Source: Bacillota bacterium (GTDB lineage: Bacteria > Bacillota > Clostridia > Christensenellales > Pumilibacteraceae). From it: a DNA stretch of 58,974 nt. Positions 35,869 to 44,569 of this stretch are shown here, one piece after another. The notes beneath the pieces were generated by a model. The model did no database searches, had not been told where the DNA came from, and was given only the letters and a program-made list of their open reading frames with translations. The DNA lies in contig WRAF01000009.1 of assembly GCA_009780325.1 (NCBI GenBank), forward strand, positions 1 to 58,974, read 5' to 3'. How positions within the stretch are numbered: position 1 is the first letter of the stretch; every line of letters begins with the position of its first letter. The translations under genes and the position numbers were made by a program.

Positions 35869-36732
35869 ATGGCACGCTATACGAAAACGATTAAAGTAAA
35901 AGACTGTTATGCTCATTATGGTAAAATTCATAAATTTTTGGAGGAGAAAAAATTTTCATTAACCCAAAGAAAAGGAGAACTTGTTTGGCGTAAAAGTGGT
36001 TTTGCTTGTGATCACTATATAAAAATTGAGATTAGAGCCAATGCAATAATTATATATTCTTTTATAGATACGATAAATGGAGCGGAAGAAAGCAGCAAGG
36101 GTTTCTTTGGTGGTTTTGGAAAATGGCCTTTGCATAAAATTGTAAAACAGTTAGAGAAAATGATAATAGAAGGACAAAATGAAGTTAGTGATATAACAAA
36201 AAGACACATAGAGGCGGCTCAATCAATTTTAGGTGTATATACTAAAGCAGAAATTGTTGACAAAGTTGGTCTAGCTAGGATTGAAACTGCAGGCATAGAA
36301 TTTGGCATAAAGGGAAGATATGCCATTAAAAAGAATTTTAGGAATATGCAGGGTTATCATTTTGCCTTTGAGATAGAATCAACAAAATTGGTGTACATGC
36401 CAAGTGATTTCGATGATGTTTGCGATTTGCAAAGTACTGGTTTCACAATTTCAGCAGGATACCATGATGGCTATCCATTAACGGGTGAGAATGAATCGGG
36501 AATTGTTTTAAAGGAGATTTCAAATCTTGCTGGTGGTGTGTTATCTCTAAGACAAGATGATGGATATATATTGCAAATGCAGACTGTAGAGAGCGATTGG
36601 ATAAGTGAGGGAGCTGTCAAAATTATCAAGCAAATAGAAAACAGCATTACAATTTCTTTTAAGTTTGCAGTGCCGTTTGGTCTTAATGATGTGATAACGG
36701 GAACAGTTGAATTGATAAAAGATGACAGATAA
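35869..36732 (+). CDS. Hypothetical protein
   Basis: The 287-residue protein has no signal peptide or membrane segment. Residues 1-105 look like a small alpha/beta module (KVKDCYAHYGKIHKFLEEKK, then KGFFGGFGKWPLHKIVKQLE); the rest is beta-rich. It is not recognised. TAAGGAG supports the start. Base usage is nearer the host than that of the two preceding genes. A weak hairpin with a T-run follows. Confidence 0.6.
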   Translation: MARYTKTIKVKDCYAHYGKIHKFLEEKKFSLTQRKGELVWRKSGFACDHYIKIEIRANAIIIYSFIDTINGAEESSKGFFGGFGKWPLHKIVKQLEKMIIEGQNEVSDITKRHIEAAQSILGVYTKAEIVDKVGLARIETAGIEFGIKGRYAIKKNFRNMQGYHFAFEIESTKLVYMPSDFDDVCDLQSTGFTISAGYHDGYPLTGENESGIVLKEISNLAGGVLSLRQDDGYILQMQTVESDWISEGAVKIIKQIENSITISFKFAVPFGLNDVITGTVELIKDDR

Positions 36733-36807
36733 AATCAAAAAATTGCGCCATATTCAAAAATCAAATCTGATTTTGTGATGATGCGGTTTTTTGTGAATTA
36801 AGTTTGG

Positions 36808-36832
36808 AAGGATAGGTGGGACTCCTTTTTTT
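36808..36832 (+). terminator. Short hairpin with T-run after the islet
   Basis: AAGGA (36808-36812) pairs with TCCTT (36823-36827), followed by T. The T-run is also the start of repeat unit 3, as happens at 18502. Confidence 0.45.
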
Positions 36833-36926
36833 ATGCTATAGGAAAAATTGCCTAGAGAGAAAGGCTGCTATGCCAAAAAATGGGCGTCAAAGCAAGATGC
36901 CCGACCCGCCTTTAGGCGGCTTTTTT
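36826..36926. repeat. Twin-hairpin dispersed repeat, unit 3
   Basis: The constant part (TTTTTTATGCTATAGGAAAA onward) leads to hairpin 1 GGGCGTC/GATGCCC (36882-36888 with 36896-36902, one G-T pair), linker GAC, and hairpin 2 CCGCC/GGCGG with loop TTTA. It is enclosed by A6 (36875-36880) and T6 (36921-36926). The final T-run starts unit 4. Confidence 0.8.
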
Positions 36927-37019
36927 ATAGTATAGGAAAAAACGTCTGAGAGAAATGTATAAGCTAACTCAAAAAAGCCGAATCTCTAAGTGAGGGAAGT
37001 GGGCTTTAGACCACATTTT
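36921..37019. repeat. Twin-hairpin dispersed repeat, unit 4
   Basis: It is almost the same as unit 2 at 18598 over about 100 bp. Hairpin 1 is TCTC/GAGG (a G-T pair replaces the C-G of unit 2), linker GAA, hairpin 2 GTGGGC/GACCAC with one mismatch. The CGG side of the closing stem is lost. It ends at the 3' end of the convergent lipoprotein gene. Confidence 0.8.
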
Positions 37020-37026
37020 ATATATT

Positions 37027-38667
37027 TTAAGCTCTATTATGAATTATGTTATATAGCCATAATTTAAACTCATCGACTACTCTAGCTGGATTGGTCACTG
37101 AACCGCTTAATACCCCTTGGTTTATATATATATCAAACACTGTTTGCACGCCATAAGCGTATATTAAATATAAAACAAACACAACCTGGTCATTATTAAC
37201 ATTAAAATTAAAACTAAGATCAAATTCAAAGAGGGCAACATATACAGTAAGTTTTATATAGGTTACAAAATCAAATTTATTATCACATTTTTTGAATAAT
37301 TCATCATACAGCTCAATTGAGCGGCGCATCCTAGGGCTGATAAGCGGACTAATAATAGGATTATCCCTATCTGAAAATATAAAATGCATATTGTCACTTA
37401 CATTATTATCAAACATTATATAGCTATATAGAATAAGCGCATTTGTCATCCAGCTATTAGGGTCTCTAAATCCAAGTGTACTAATCATAACAAAAACAGC
37501 ATAACTTTGCGTCAGCGGCCATAATGACTCAAGCAAAACATAGTCAGTTTGCCAAGGAACCCAAAAAGCATAGCCTTCGTCAATTTGTTCTAATCTAATT
37601 GTTGCCCTAATAAAATCATCCCAAGAAAAAAATTGCCTAATCCATTCAAATGCAGCTTCACTATTAAGTAAAAACTCTAAAAATGATTCATAATTAAACT
37701 CAAAATCAGAAAATATTATGTATGCTTCTGCTAATAAATTTTCGGCTAGCCAATCTTTATGTGTAAAATAATACGCTGAATAAGTTTTTATTACAATGGG
37801 ATAATCATATGTATAAGAAAAAACTCTATATACAGCATTTGAAATAAGGATAGCCTCTAATCCAATGTATACTAAATATGCATTAATTTTATTAAAAAAT
37901 AATACATTAAACCTTGAATCAAAGTATTGCCCATATTTTAAAAGCCGAGTAAAAATTGCTTTAAAATCAGAATTATTATCAATAATATGGTCAACCAGTG
38001 CAAGTGAAACACTATAAGCATAATAAATTTGTAGTTCATTAGAAAATCGCTTATTAAACACCCCGTATGTTAAGCTGGTTATATAAGTGTTTTTTTCAGA
38101 CTCTAAAAATCTAGCAATTTGATTATTTGAATAAATTTGCCTTGTTCCCCAGCCTAGCTCTTGAAAAATTCGCATACTCAAACCATGCAATAATCCATAA
38201 TTAATTGTTCTAGAAAGCATTGTCTGCAAAACAAAATTAATAAATCGATAAGTCCCAACATCGCTGGTTCTTAAAAAAATAGCATTATTGATAGAGTCTG
38301 CTCTTAAATTGAAAGAATTATTAAAATAAAGTGTAATGCTATTAAAATCTATATCAAAATAGGGGAATGAATGATTTTGAAGGAACTTTAATAAATTTTC
38401 TGTTTGATTGACTGCCGCTAGCCTAGTTTCCATAGCAGCAAGTACAAAATAATAGGCTGCGTTTGAAGTAATAGTCCTTTGTGCTTGATGGGTTTGGTTA
38501 ATGCTGCTTTGGGGCTGATTATATACAAACGATGCTCGTTCAAAATTTAATTCTGTATTATCATCTTCATCAGGACCAAAAGTACACATAGAAAGGCTGG
38601 CTATTGCAAAAATAGAAATCATAACAAGGCAAATTAGAGTTGATATAATTTTAAGCTTTGTTTTCAT
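37027..38667 (-). CDS. Large lipoprotein of unknown function (CTFGP type)
   Basis: The 546-residue protein has a signal peptide and cysteine at residue 28 (SLSMC, a non-ideal lipobox), followed by CTFGPDEDDN. This CTFGP start is shared with the lipoprotein at 19248. The remainder is unusually rich in Phe, Tyr, Asn and Ile and mostly helical, with no motif recognised. GGGGGC lies 10 bases before ATG. Its 3' end abuts repeat unit 4. Confidence 0.7.
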   Translation of the reverse strand: MKTKLKIISTLICLVMISIFAIASLSMCTFGPDEDDNTELNFERASFVYNQPQSSINQTHQAQRTITSNAAYYFVLAAMETRLAAVNQTENLLKFLQNHSFPYFDIDFNSITLYFNNSFNLRADSINNAIFLRTSDVGTYRFINFVLQTMLSRTINYGLLHGLSMRIFQELGWGTRQIYSNNQIARFLESEKNTYITSLTYGVFNKRFSNELQIYYAYSVSLALVDHIIDNNSDFKAIFTRLLKYGQYFDSRFNVLFFNKINAYLVYIGLEAILISNAVYRVFSYTYDYPIVIKTYSAYYFTHKDWLAENLLAEAYIIFSDFEFNYESFLEFLLNSEAAFEWIRQFFSWDDFIRATIRLEQIDEGYAFWVPWQTDYVLLESLWPLTQSYAVFVMISTLGFRDPNSWMTNALILYSYIMFDNNVSDNMHFIFSDRDNPIISPLISPRMRRSIELYDELFKKCDNKFDFVTYIKLTVYVALFEFDLSFNFNVNNDQVVFVLYLIYAYGVQTVFDIYINQGVLSGSVTNPARVVDEFKLWLYNIIHNRA

Positions 38668-38711
38668 ATATAAAATGCCCCCTTTATAACTAATTGCTTT
38701 GCTTTAAACTA

Positions 38712-40094
38712 CTATGCCATATAGCCGACAGTCCTTGGGAATAATTGTACATCCCGTATATTTCCGATACCTGTGATATACAATAAAATTCTTTCTAAAC
38801 CAAGTCCAAATCCTCCATGCGGGCAAGAACCAAATTTTCTTAATTCTAAATATTCTTTATAATCTTCTGCATTCATACCTCTATCTTTAATAGCTTTTAA
38901 CAACTTATCATAATCATCTTCTCTTTGACTGCCGCCGATGATTTCTCCAATCCCTGGCAACAATAAATCTGTAGCCGCAACAGTTTTTCCGTCTGCATTT
39001 TGTTTCATATAAAATGATTTAATTCCCATAGGGTAGTCAGTGACAAACACAGGCTTTTTAAAAATAACTTCTGTTATATATCTTTCATGCTCTGTTTGTA
39101 GATCTAAACCCCACTCAATAGGAAACTTAAACTCTATTCCCTTAGCTTTTTTTAATAAATCAATCGCTTTAGTATAGGTCAATACTTCAAAATCACTACT
39201 TAGTACGCCTCTTAATTTATCAATCAAACCATTTTCAAAGTGTGCGTCAAATAATTTAATCTCTGTTTCGCATTTATCTAATACAGCTCCAATTATATAT
39301 TTAATAAGCTCTTCTGCCACTTCTAAAATGTCTTCTAATTCAGCAAATGCAATTTCAGGCTCTATCATCCAAAACTCTGCTGCATGCCTAGTAGTATTTG
39401 ATTTTTCTGCTCTAAATGTAGGACCGAATGTATAAATCTTGCCCAATGCCATTGCTGCCATCTCGCCTTCTAATTGTCCTGACACCGTCAATCCCGCCTG
39501 CTTAGCGAAAAAATCTGATTTGCTGTACGCATCTTCATTTTTAAACTTAGCATCCCAAGCATGAGTCGTAACTCTAAAAACTTCACCTGCACCTTCACAA
39601 TCACTGCCTGTCAAAATAGGGGTATGCACCCATACATAATTGTTGGCTGAAAAATATTCATGAATAGCAATACTAACCGCATCTCTAATCCTAAGCATAG
39701 CATTAAAAGTGTTGGTTCTTAATCTTAAGTGCGGAATAGTCCTTAAATAATCAAGACCGTGACGCTTTTTTTGCAGTGGATAATCAAGCGGACATCGTCC
39801 CAAAATAATGATTTTTTCAGCATTAACTTCAATGCTGTCACCATTTTGTGATTTAACCAATATACCTTCTATTTTTAAAGCAGCTCCTAAATCTAATATG
39901 CCATCTTGAATTTGATTAAGGGCAGACTTGTCTAATACAATTTGTAAATGCTTTAAACAAGTACCGTCATTAAGTTCTAAAAACGCCATATTTTTAGAAT
40001 CTCTAGATGTTCTAACCCAACCGCAAACAGTCACTTTTGTATCTATAAAATCTTCTTTTGTTTTATATAATTTTGCAATGTCAATGTGTTTCAT
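38712..40094 (-). CDS. asnS: Asparaginyl-tRNA synthetase
   Basis: The class IIb enzyme charges tRNA-Asn. It has an N-terminal OB-fold anticodon-binding domain (VTVCGWVRTSRDSKNMAFLELNDG, first 110 residues), motif 2 (FRAEKSNTTRHAAEFWMIEPE) and motif 3 (GFGLGLERIL). The 460 residues are normal. AGGAG precedes ATG. A promoter and a structured leader lie upstream. Confidence 0.96.
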   Translation of the reverse strand: MKHIDIAKLYKTKEDFIDTKVTVCGWVRTSRDSKNMAFLELNDGTCLKHLQIVLDKSALNQIQDGILDLGAALKIEGILVKSQNGDSIEVNAEKIIILGRCPLDYPLQKKRHGLDYLRTIPHLRLRTNTFNAMLRIRDAVSIAIHEYFSANNYVWVHTPILTGSDCEGAGEVFRVTTHAWDAKFKNEDAYSKSDFFAKQAGLTVSGQLEGEMAAMALGKIYTFGPTFRAEKSNTTRHAAEFWMIEPEIAFAELEDILEVAEELIKYIIGAVLDKCETEIKLFDAHFENGLIDKLRGVLSSDFEVLTYTKAIDLLKKAKGIEFKFPIEWGLDLQTEHERYITEVIFKKPVFVTDYPMGIKSFYMKQNADGKTVAATDLLLPGIGEIIGGSQREDDYDKLLKAIKDRGMNAEDYKEYLELRKFGSCPHGGFGLGLERILLYITGIGNIRDVQLFPRTVGYMA

Positions 40095-40258
40095 TATTAT
40101 TTCTCCTAATAGACTTTTTAAAACTAAAAATGAAATGTGTTGCGGAATCTTTTTTGCTAATACTTGCTAGTATTAACTGCAAAAACAATGAAAATTTGCT
40201 GTAAAAAATACACTCGCTATCCACCACTTTTAGTTTTGAAATAAGTCTAATATCAATT
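40095..40258 (-). promoter_or_regulatory. Structured leader of asnS
   Basis: About 160 nt of leader is closed by two nested helices just before the ribosome binding site: TAGACTT/AAGTCTA (40110-40116 with 40243-40249) and AAAACTAAAA/TTTTAGTTTT (40120-40129 with 40228-40237). A 9-bp hairpin (40156-40164 with 40169-40177) sits inside. The T-box consensus GGGTGGNACCRCG is not found, so this is not an ordinary T-box. Control of ribosome access is a possibility. Confidence 0.5.
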
Positions 40259-40264
40259 TTAAAT

Positions 40265-40293
40265 ATATTAGCATTTAAAAATTCTATTGTCAA
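40265..40293 (-). promoter_or_regulatory. Promoter of asnS
   Basis: On the minus strand TTGACA (40288-40293) and TAATAT (40265-40270) are spaced 17 bp. Confidence 0.7.
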
Positions 40294-40345
40294 GCATTTT
40301 AGATGATTGCAAATTGTGATGATTCTATGATTGAAATTATATAAT

Positions 40346-40384
40346 CTTTAAAGGGCGGATTGGTGAACTAAAGCCCTTTTTTAT
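40346..40384. terminator. Hairpin between divergent asnS and mgtE
   Basis: AAAGGGC/GCCCTTT is followed by TTTTTT on the plus strand. Nothing upstream on that strand obviously needs terminating. Read on the minus strand it holds GGGCTTTAGTTCACC, which resembles hairpin 2 of repeat units 2 and 4, so it may be a decayed relative of that family. Confidence 0.5.
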
Positions 40385-40414
40385 TTGACAAACATATTAT
40401 AACTAATATATAAT
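40385..40414 (+). promoter_or_regulatory. Promoter of mgtE
   Basis: TTGACA (40385-40390) and TATAAT (40409-40414) are spaced 18 bp. The start codon is only 20 bp away, so there is no room for an M-box riboswitch. Confidence 0.7.
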
Positions 40415-40433
40415 TATTGAGAGGATAAAGAAT

Positions 40434-41867
40434 ATGAATGAAAACAACTTAGAGCAAGAAGAAAATGTGTCTAGTGATGAGCATGATATTGAGGTCATTA
40501 AAGATACAATTTTAGATTATGTAAAAGAAAAAGATGTTGTTAATTTAAGGACACTGCTTCATAAATTGGATGGAGTAGAGGCTTTGTTTGTCATGAATTC
40601 TTTATCAAGAAAAGAAAAGGCTGTTGTTTTTAGGCTGTTAGATAAAGAATGTGCGTTGTTTGTGTTTGAACAGTTAGAAACACCTCTTCAAAAAGAGTTG
40701 TTAGAATCGTTTACTGATGAATATACAAGAGAAGTGATAGAAGACCTTGACCCAGATGATAGGGCGGGGTTATTTGACGAGATGCCTGCAGGCGTAGCAA
40801 AAAAATTACTTAGTATGCTGTCTAATGAAGAGAGGCAGATTACTAACATGCTTATGGGATATAAACCTGAAACTGCTGGCAGGCTTATGACGCCTAAGTT
40901 TATTTCTTTAAGAGAAGAGATGACGGCTGAAGAGGCGCTGGCAAAAGTGCGAGTGCAGGCAAATGATAAAGAAACAATTTATACGCTGTATGTGACAGAT
41001 GACAGCAAAAAATTAGATGGTGTATTGTCTTTAAAGCATTTATTAATAGCGGATCCTAATGCAAAAATTAAAGATATTATGACTGATAGCGTGATTAAAG
41101 TTGCAACAGATACTGACCAAGAAGATGTAGCCAAAATAGTAAAAGAGTATGACTTTTTAGCTGTGCCAGTAGTAGACAAAGAAGGGCGCATAGTTGGAAT
41201 AATTACGCATGATGATGCAATGGACATTTTAGAACATGAAGCTACAGAGGATATTTTTAACCAAGCTGGTTTAGCAAATATAAAAAACAAAGAAAACAGC
41301 AGAAGTGAAATATTGGTGCGTGGCAGGCTATGGTCAGTTTGGAAAGTTAGATTGCCGTTTTTATTAATTGCTTTAATAGGCGGTATTTTGGCAGCATTAT
41401 TGATAGGCGGCTTTGAAGAAGTTTTAGAAGAAGTGATGATTGTTGCGTTTTTTATTCCGCTTATTATGGATTTAGGCGGAAGTGTAGGTACACAGTCAAC
41501 AACGGTTTTTGCCAGAGGTCTAGCTTTAGGGCATATTGATACTAAAAAATTTAGCAAACATCTTTTAAGAGAGGTGGGGATAGGATTTAGTATCGGTATA
41601 ATTGTTGGTGTCGTAACAGGTATCATTGCGGGTGTTTGGGGTCATTTATCTAGCGGTATGCCTTTATTAGGTTTAGCTGTAGGTCTTGCTTTAATGGTTA
41701 CTGTCACTATTGCGTCACTTATTGGGTTTTTGGTACCATTCTTACTTGTTAAAATGAAACTTGATCAGGTTGCAGGTGCTGCTCCTATTATTACTACTAT
41801 TAAAGACATAACCGGTTTAACAACTTATTTTCTTTTAGTAACATTATTTTTGTCTAACTTCTTATAA
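40434..41867 (+). CDS. mgtE: Magnesium transporter MgtE
   Basis: The 477-residue magnesium channel has an N-terminal superhelical MgtE-N domain (residues 25-150, with DLDPDDRAGLFDEMP), two CBS domains (residues 155-275, including LAVPVVDKEGRIVGIITHDD) and a C-terminal five-helix membrane domain with PLIMDLGGSVGTQS near residue 343. The cytoplasmic domains sense Mg2+ and close the pore. GAGAGG precedes ATG. Confidence 0.95.
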   Translation: MNENNLEQEENVSSDEHDIEVIKDTILDYVKEKDVVNLRTLLHKLDGVEALFVMNSLSRKEKAVVFRLLDKECALFVFEQLETPLQKELLESFTDEYTREVIEDLDPDDRAGLFDEMPAGVAKKLLSMLSNEERQITNMLMGYKPETAGRLMTPKFISLREEMTAEEALAKVRVQANDKETIYTLYVTDDSKKLDGVLSLKHLLIADPNAKIKDIMTDSVIKVATDTDQEDVAKIVKEYDFLAVPVVDKEGRIVGIITHDDAMDILEHEATEDIFNQAGLANIKNKENSRSEILVRGRLWSVWKVRLPFLLIALIGGILAALLIGGFEEVLEEVMIVAFFIPLIMDLGGSVGTQSTTVFARGLALGHIDTKKFSKHLLREVGIGFSIGIIVGVVTGIIAGVWGHLSSGMPLLGLAVGLALMVTVTIASLIGFLVPFLLVKMKLDQVAGAAPIITTIKDITGLTTYFLLVTLFLSNFL

Positions 41868-41923
41868 TAGGTGACTATTATATAGCATAAAAAATTTTAT
41901 ATATTTATGGGGGCTAATGTATT

Positions 41924-42187
41924 ATGGCTATTATTTTGAGATTTGTTGGGTTGGTTTTAAGTATCGGTGCAGTAATAATGGGATTTTTTGGCATGGTGTA
42001 TGGCATTCATTTTTTGGCATATATCGGGCTAGGTATAAATATTGCTGGATTGGTGCTAATGGGTTTAGCCAATAAAAAAAGCCGCACCAAACTAGGAAAC
42101 ATTGTTTTTTTGGCGGGCTTTGCTTGTTTAGTGGCGGTAGTATTTTTCACAGGTGCTGCAGTGGCACTTGACGGGTTGTTTGTTTAA
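41924..42187 (+). CDS. Small membrane protein
   Basis: The 87-residue, very hydrophobic protein has three predicted segments (about residues 4-24, 27-48 and 60-84) and a basic loop NKKSRTKLGN. ATGGGGGCT upstream supplies the ribosome binding site. It follows mgtE by 56 bp and ends next to the convergent acetyltransferase gene. The family is not recognised. Confidence 0.65.
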   Translation: MAIILRFVGLVLSIGAVIMGFFGMVYGIHFLAYIGLGINIAGLVLMGLANKKSRTKLGNIVFLAGFACLVAVVFFTGAAVALDGLFV

Positions 42188-42188
42188 T

Positions 42189-42908
42189 TTAAGTTTCAAC
42201 TCTAATCCATGTTGCTAACTTGCTGGCAATTTCTAATCCATCAATCTTTGTTTGTAAATCCATGGACACATCGTTCCCTATCACTATATGTGCATAGGGA
42301 ATTTTTCCTTCACTAAATACTTTTTCAATTATAAAATATTCTAATTCTTTTCCAAAGCCTTGCCTTCTAAATTTAGGTAAAATCTCTAGTAAACCCATAC
42401 TCCCTTCACTGTGTCTTCCTACAAATCCAATAATCTCATCATTTAAATATGCTCCCCAAATTAGTCCTCTATTCAATAGCTTTTTCATGTGGTCTTTGTT
42501 CCATGCTCTTGAATAATTATCAAAAACAAAATCCAAATGCTTTTCATTAAGCAGTTTATATTGTGCTCTATGTTTGATGCTTGGCGGCAGTTTTTTTGTA
42601 TAGACAACTTGATGACATGCTACTACTCTTGCTATGTTAGGGATAATTTTTGTTAAATAATCAGGGTCGCTATTTCCATAAACTACGGTCAGCAATCCTT
42701 CATTAATTTTATCCTTATAATGCAGAATAGCTTTGTCATTTATTAAACCAAGCAGCATTATTCCCTCATTGTGCATTAAAGCTATGCCATAATCATGAAT
42801 GCTTAAAATTTGCGCTTCATTTTTTTCTAATGCTTCAATCATAGGCGCAAAGCTTAAAAAATCTTTGTTTAAAAACTCTAAAGCTTTTTGTTTATCTATT
42901 GTATTCAT
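42189..42908 (-). CDS. GNAT-family N-acetyltransferase
   Basis: The 239-residue protein has its C-terminal half (about residues 120-239) as a GNAT fold. GLIWGAYLNDEIIGFVGRH is followed by the acetyl-CoA loop FRRQGFGKELEYFII. The N-terminal half is less conserved, as in FR47-like members. The substrate is unknown. It ends 2 bp from the convergent small membrane gene. Confidence 0.8.
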   Translation of the reverse strand: MNTIDKQKALEFLNKDFLSFAPMIEALEKNEAQILSIHDYGIALMHNEGIMLLGLINDKAILHYKDKINEGLLTVVYGNSDPDYLTKIIPNIARVVACHQVVYTKKLPPSIKHRAQYKLLNEKHLDFVFDNYSRAWNKDHMKKLLNRGLIWGAYLNDEIIGFVGRHSEGSMGLLEILPKFRRQGFGKELEYFIIEKVFSEGKIPYAHIVIGNDVSMDLQTKIDGLEIASKLATWIRVET

Positions 42909-42991
42909 GATTAAAATATTACAACAAAATTTGTAGTTTGTCTAGTGTTTTATTTTGACTTTTTATGTTTTTACTATATAATACAAAGGTT

Positions 42992-44566
42992 GTGAATAAA
43001 TCAGAAATAAAAAAACGCAAAATGATAGAAGGACCTATTGCCAAACAGCTTATAATTTTTGCGTTGCCGCTGCTTATGGCAAATTTGCTGCAGCAGCTAT
43101 TAAATACTACTGATGCTATAATCGTTGGCAATCTAATAGGACCATATCCGCTTACAGGGGTCACGCAGGCAGGCAGGGTAATTTGGGTGCTTAATAGTTT
43201 ATTTATGGGTATTGGTGTTGGTGCTGGTGTAGTAATCTCGCATTTTTATGGTGCGAAAGATAAAGAAAATTATTCAAAGGCAATACATACTACTATAGTT
43301 ATGGGCGCAGTGTTAGGGCTTATTGTGACGGGGGTAGGTATTGTCACCACACGTCCGTTATTAAATATGATGGGATTAGGACCTGATTCTGTCTTGTATC
43401 AATATGCGTATGATTATTTAATGGTATATTTTATTGGAGTAATCTTTGTTTTTATTTTTAATATGGGTGCGGGAATATTGCGGGCAGTGGGTGATTCTGT
43501 TACTCCATTAATTTTATTGTTTGTAGCTGTTACGCTTAATATTGGGTTAACAATTTTATTTTTACAAGTTTTTAATTTTGGAGTTGTGGGGCTGGCTGTA
43601 TCTACTATAATTTCGCAAGCAGTTGCTACGGTATTAGTGCTTTTAAAGCTATTCTTAACTAAAAATGATTATAAAATGTCTATAAAGAAATTAAGAATAG
43701 ATAAAAAGATTTTCATTAAAATTTTAAGGATAGGTATACCTGTAGGCCTTAATACCAGCATCATAGCTTCTGCACATATTTTCATGCAGGCATATACAAA
43801 TGCCTTTGATATACCTTATTATCCGCATGCTCCGCATGGCACAGGAGTAGCCGTTTATGGCAAGATTGATGGATTTGTATATATGCCCATGATGGCAATG
43901 AGTTTGGCACTGACTACATTTGTAGGGCAAAATATAGGTGCAGACAGAGAGGACCGAGCCAAAAAGGCGATAAAGATTACTTTTTTAATATCCTTAATCA
44001 TGACTTTAATGCTTGGTGTGGCTGTATTTTTTTCTGGACAGCATATAATGAGTTTAGTTGCTCCTCAAATGACTGATGAGGCTATGGCAGTTGCTATACG
44101 GTTTATGAGTGTAGTAGTTTTTGCTTATCCGGTCCTAATGTTTAATGATACTATTTCAGGTGCACTAAGAGGGGCAGGAAAAGCGCTTGTCCCGTCCATA
44201 ATTTTGGTGGCATGTATGTTTGGTGTGCGGCTGTTATTTTTGTTTTTTGCTATCGACTTAGGCGGAATGGACATTTTAGCAGTATTTTTGACCTTTCCGA
44301 TAGCATGGGGCGTTTCTTCTATTTGCATGTTTGTGTATTATTTAAAGAGCGGCTTAAAAAAGAAAGAAAAGGCAGATGGTGAAGAGCAATGCTTAAGAAC
44401 AGAGTTAGTTGATAAGGCACTGGCAGAAGTGTCATTATTGCCAAGACAAATTGGACTAGAAACAACTTTAGAAGGGAAGAGAGAAGAGGTAATCAAAGAG
44501 GAAAAGATGGAGAGTAATGATTTGAAAATCATAAATGATGAAAATTCATTAAACATAATGGAGTAA
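42992..44566 (+). CDS. MATE family efflux transporter
   Basis: The protein is a cation/drug antiporter of the NorM/DinF superfamily with about 12 membrane segments and the family start EGPIAKQLIIFALPLLMANL. The GTG at 42992 is chosen because AAAGG precedes it and it gives the usual nine or ten residues before MIEGP. However, a promoter-like TTGACT-N16-TATAAT at 42955-42982 would then leave almost no leader, so ATG 43021 is the alternative. The last 70 residues are an unusual charged cytoplasmic tail. CoA-transferase follows after 3 bp. Confidence 0.88.
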   Translation: MNKSEIKKRKMIEGPIAKQLIIFALPLLMANLLQQLLNTTDAIIVGNLIGPYPLTGVTQAGRVIWVLNSLFMGIGVGAGVVISHFYGAKDKENYSKAIHTTIVMGAVLGLIVTGVGIVTTRPLLNMMGLGPDSVLYQYAYDYLMVYFIGVIFVFIFNMGAGILRAVGDSVTPLILLFVAVTLNIGLTILFLQVFNFGVVGLAVSTIISQAVATVLVLLKLFLTKNDYKMSIKKLRIDKKIFIKILRIGIPVGLNTSIIASAHIFMQAYTNAFDIPYYPHAPHGTGVAVYGKIDGFVYMPMMAMSLALTTFVGQNIGADREDRAKKAIKITFLISLIMTLMLGVAVFFSGQHIMSLVAPQMTDEAMAVAIRFMSVVVFAYPVLMFNDTISGALRGAGKALVPSIILVACMFGVRLLFLFFAIDLGGMDILAVFLTFPIAWGVSSICMFVYYLKSGLKKKEKADGEEQCLRTELVDKALAEVSLLPRQIGLETTLEGKREEVIKEEKMESNDLKIINDENSLNIME

Positions 44567-44569
44567 AAA

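Noticed and set aside
34405..37020. Intact transposon or insertion sequence
   Set aside because: No transposase, integrase or recombinase gene and no target-site duplication could be found; only relics and repeats are visible.
40095..40258. T-box riboswitch upstream of asnS
   Set aside because: Neither the GGGTGGNACCRCG sequence nor a terminator with complementary antiterminator was found on the minus strand.
40294..40433. M-box magnesium riboswitch upstream of mgtE
   Set aside because: The promoter lies only 20 bp before the start codon, leaving no transcribed leader.
40979..41626. 215-codon minus-strand frame inside mgtE
   Set aside because: It is wholly antisense to a well-supported MgtE domain and has no start signal or motif.
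42955..42991. Start of the MATE gene at 42965
   Set aside because: That ATG lies within a promoter-like TTGACT-N16-TATAAT and adds residues absent from the family; the GTG at 42992 fits better.
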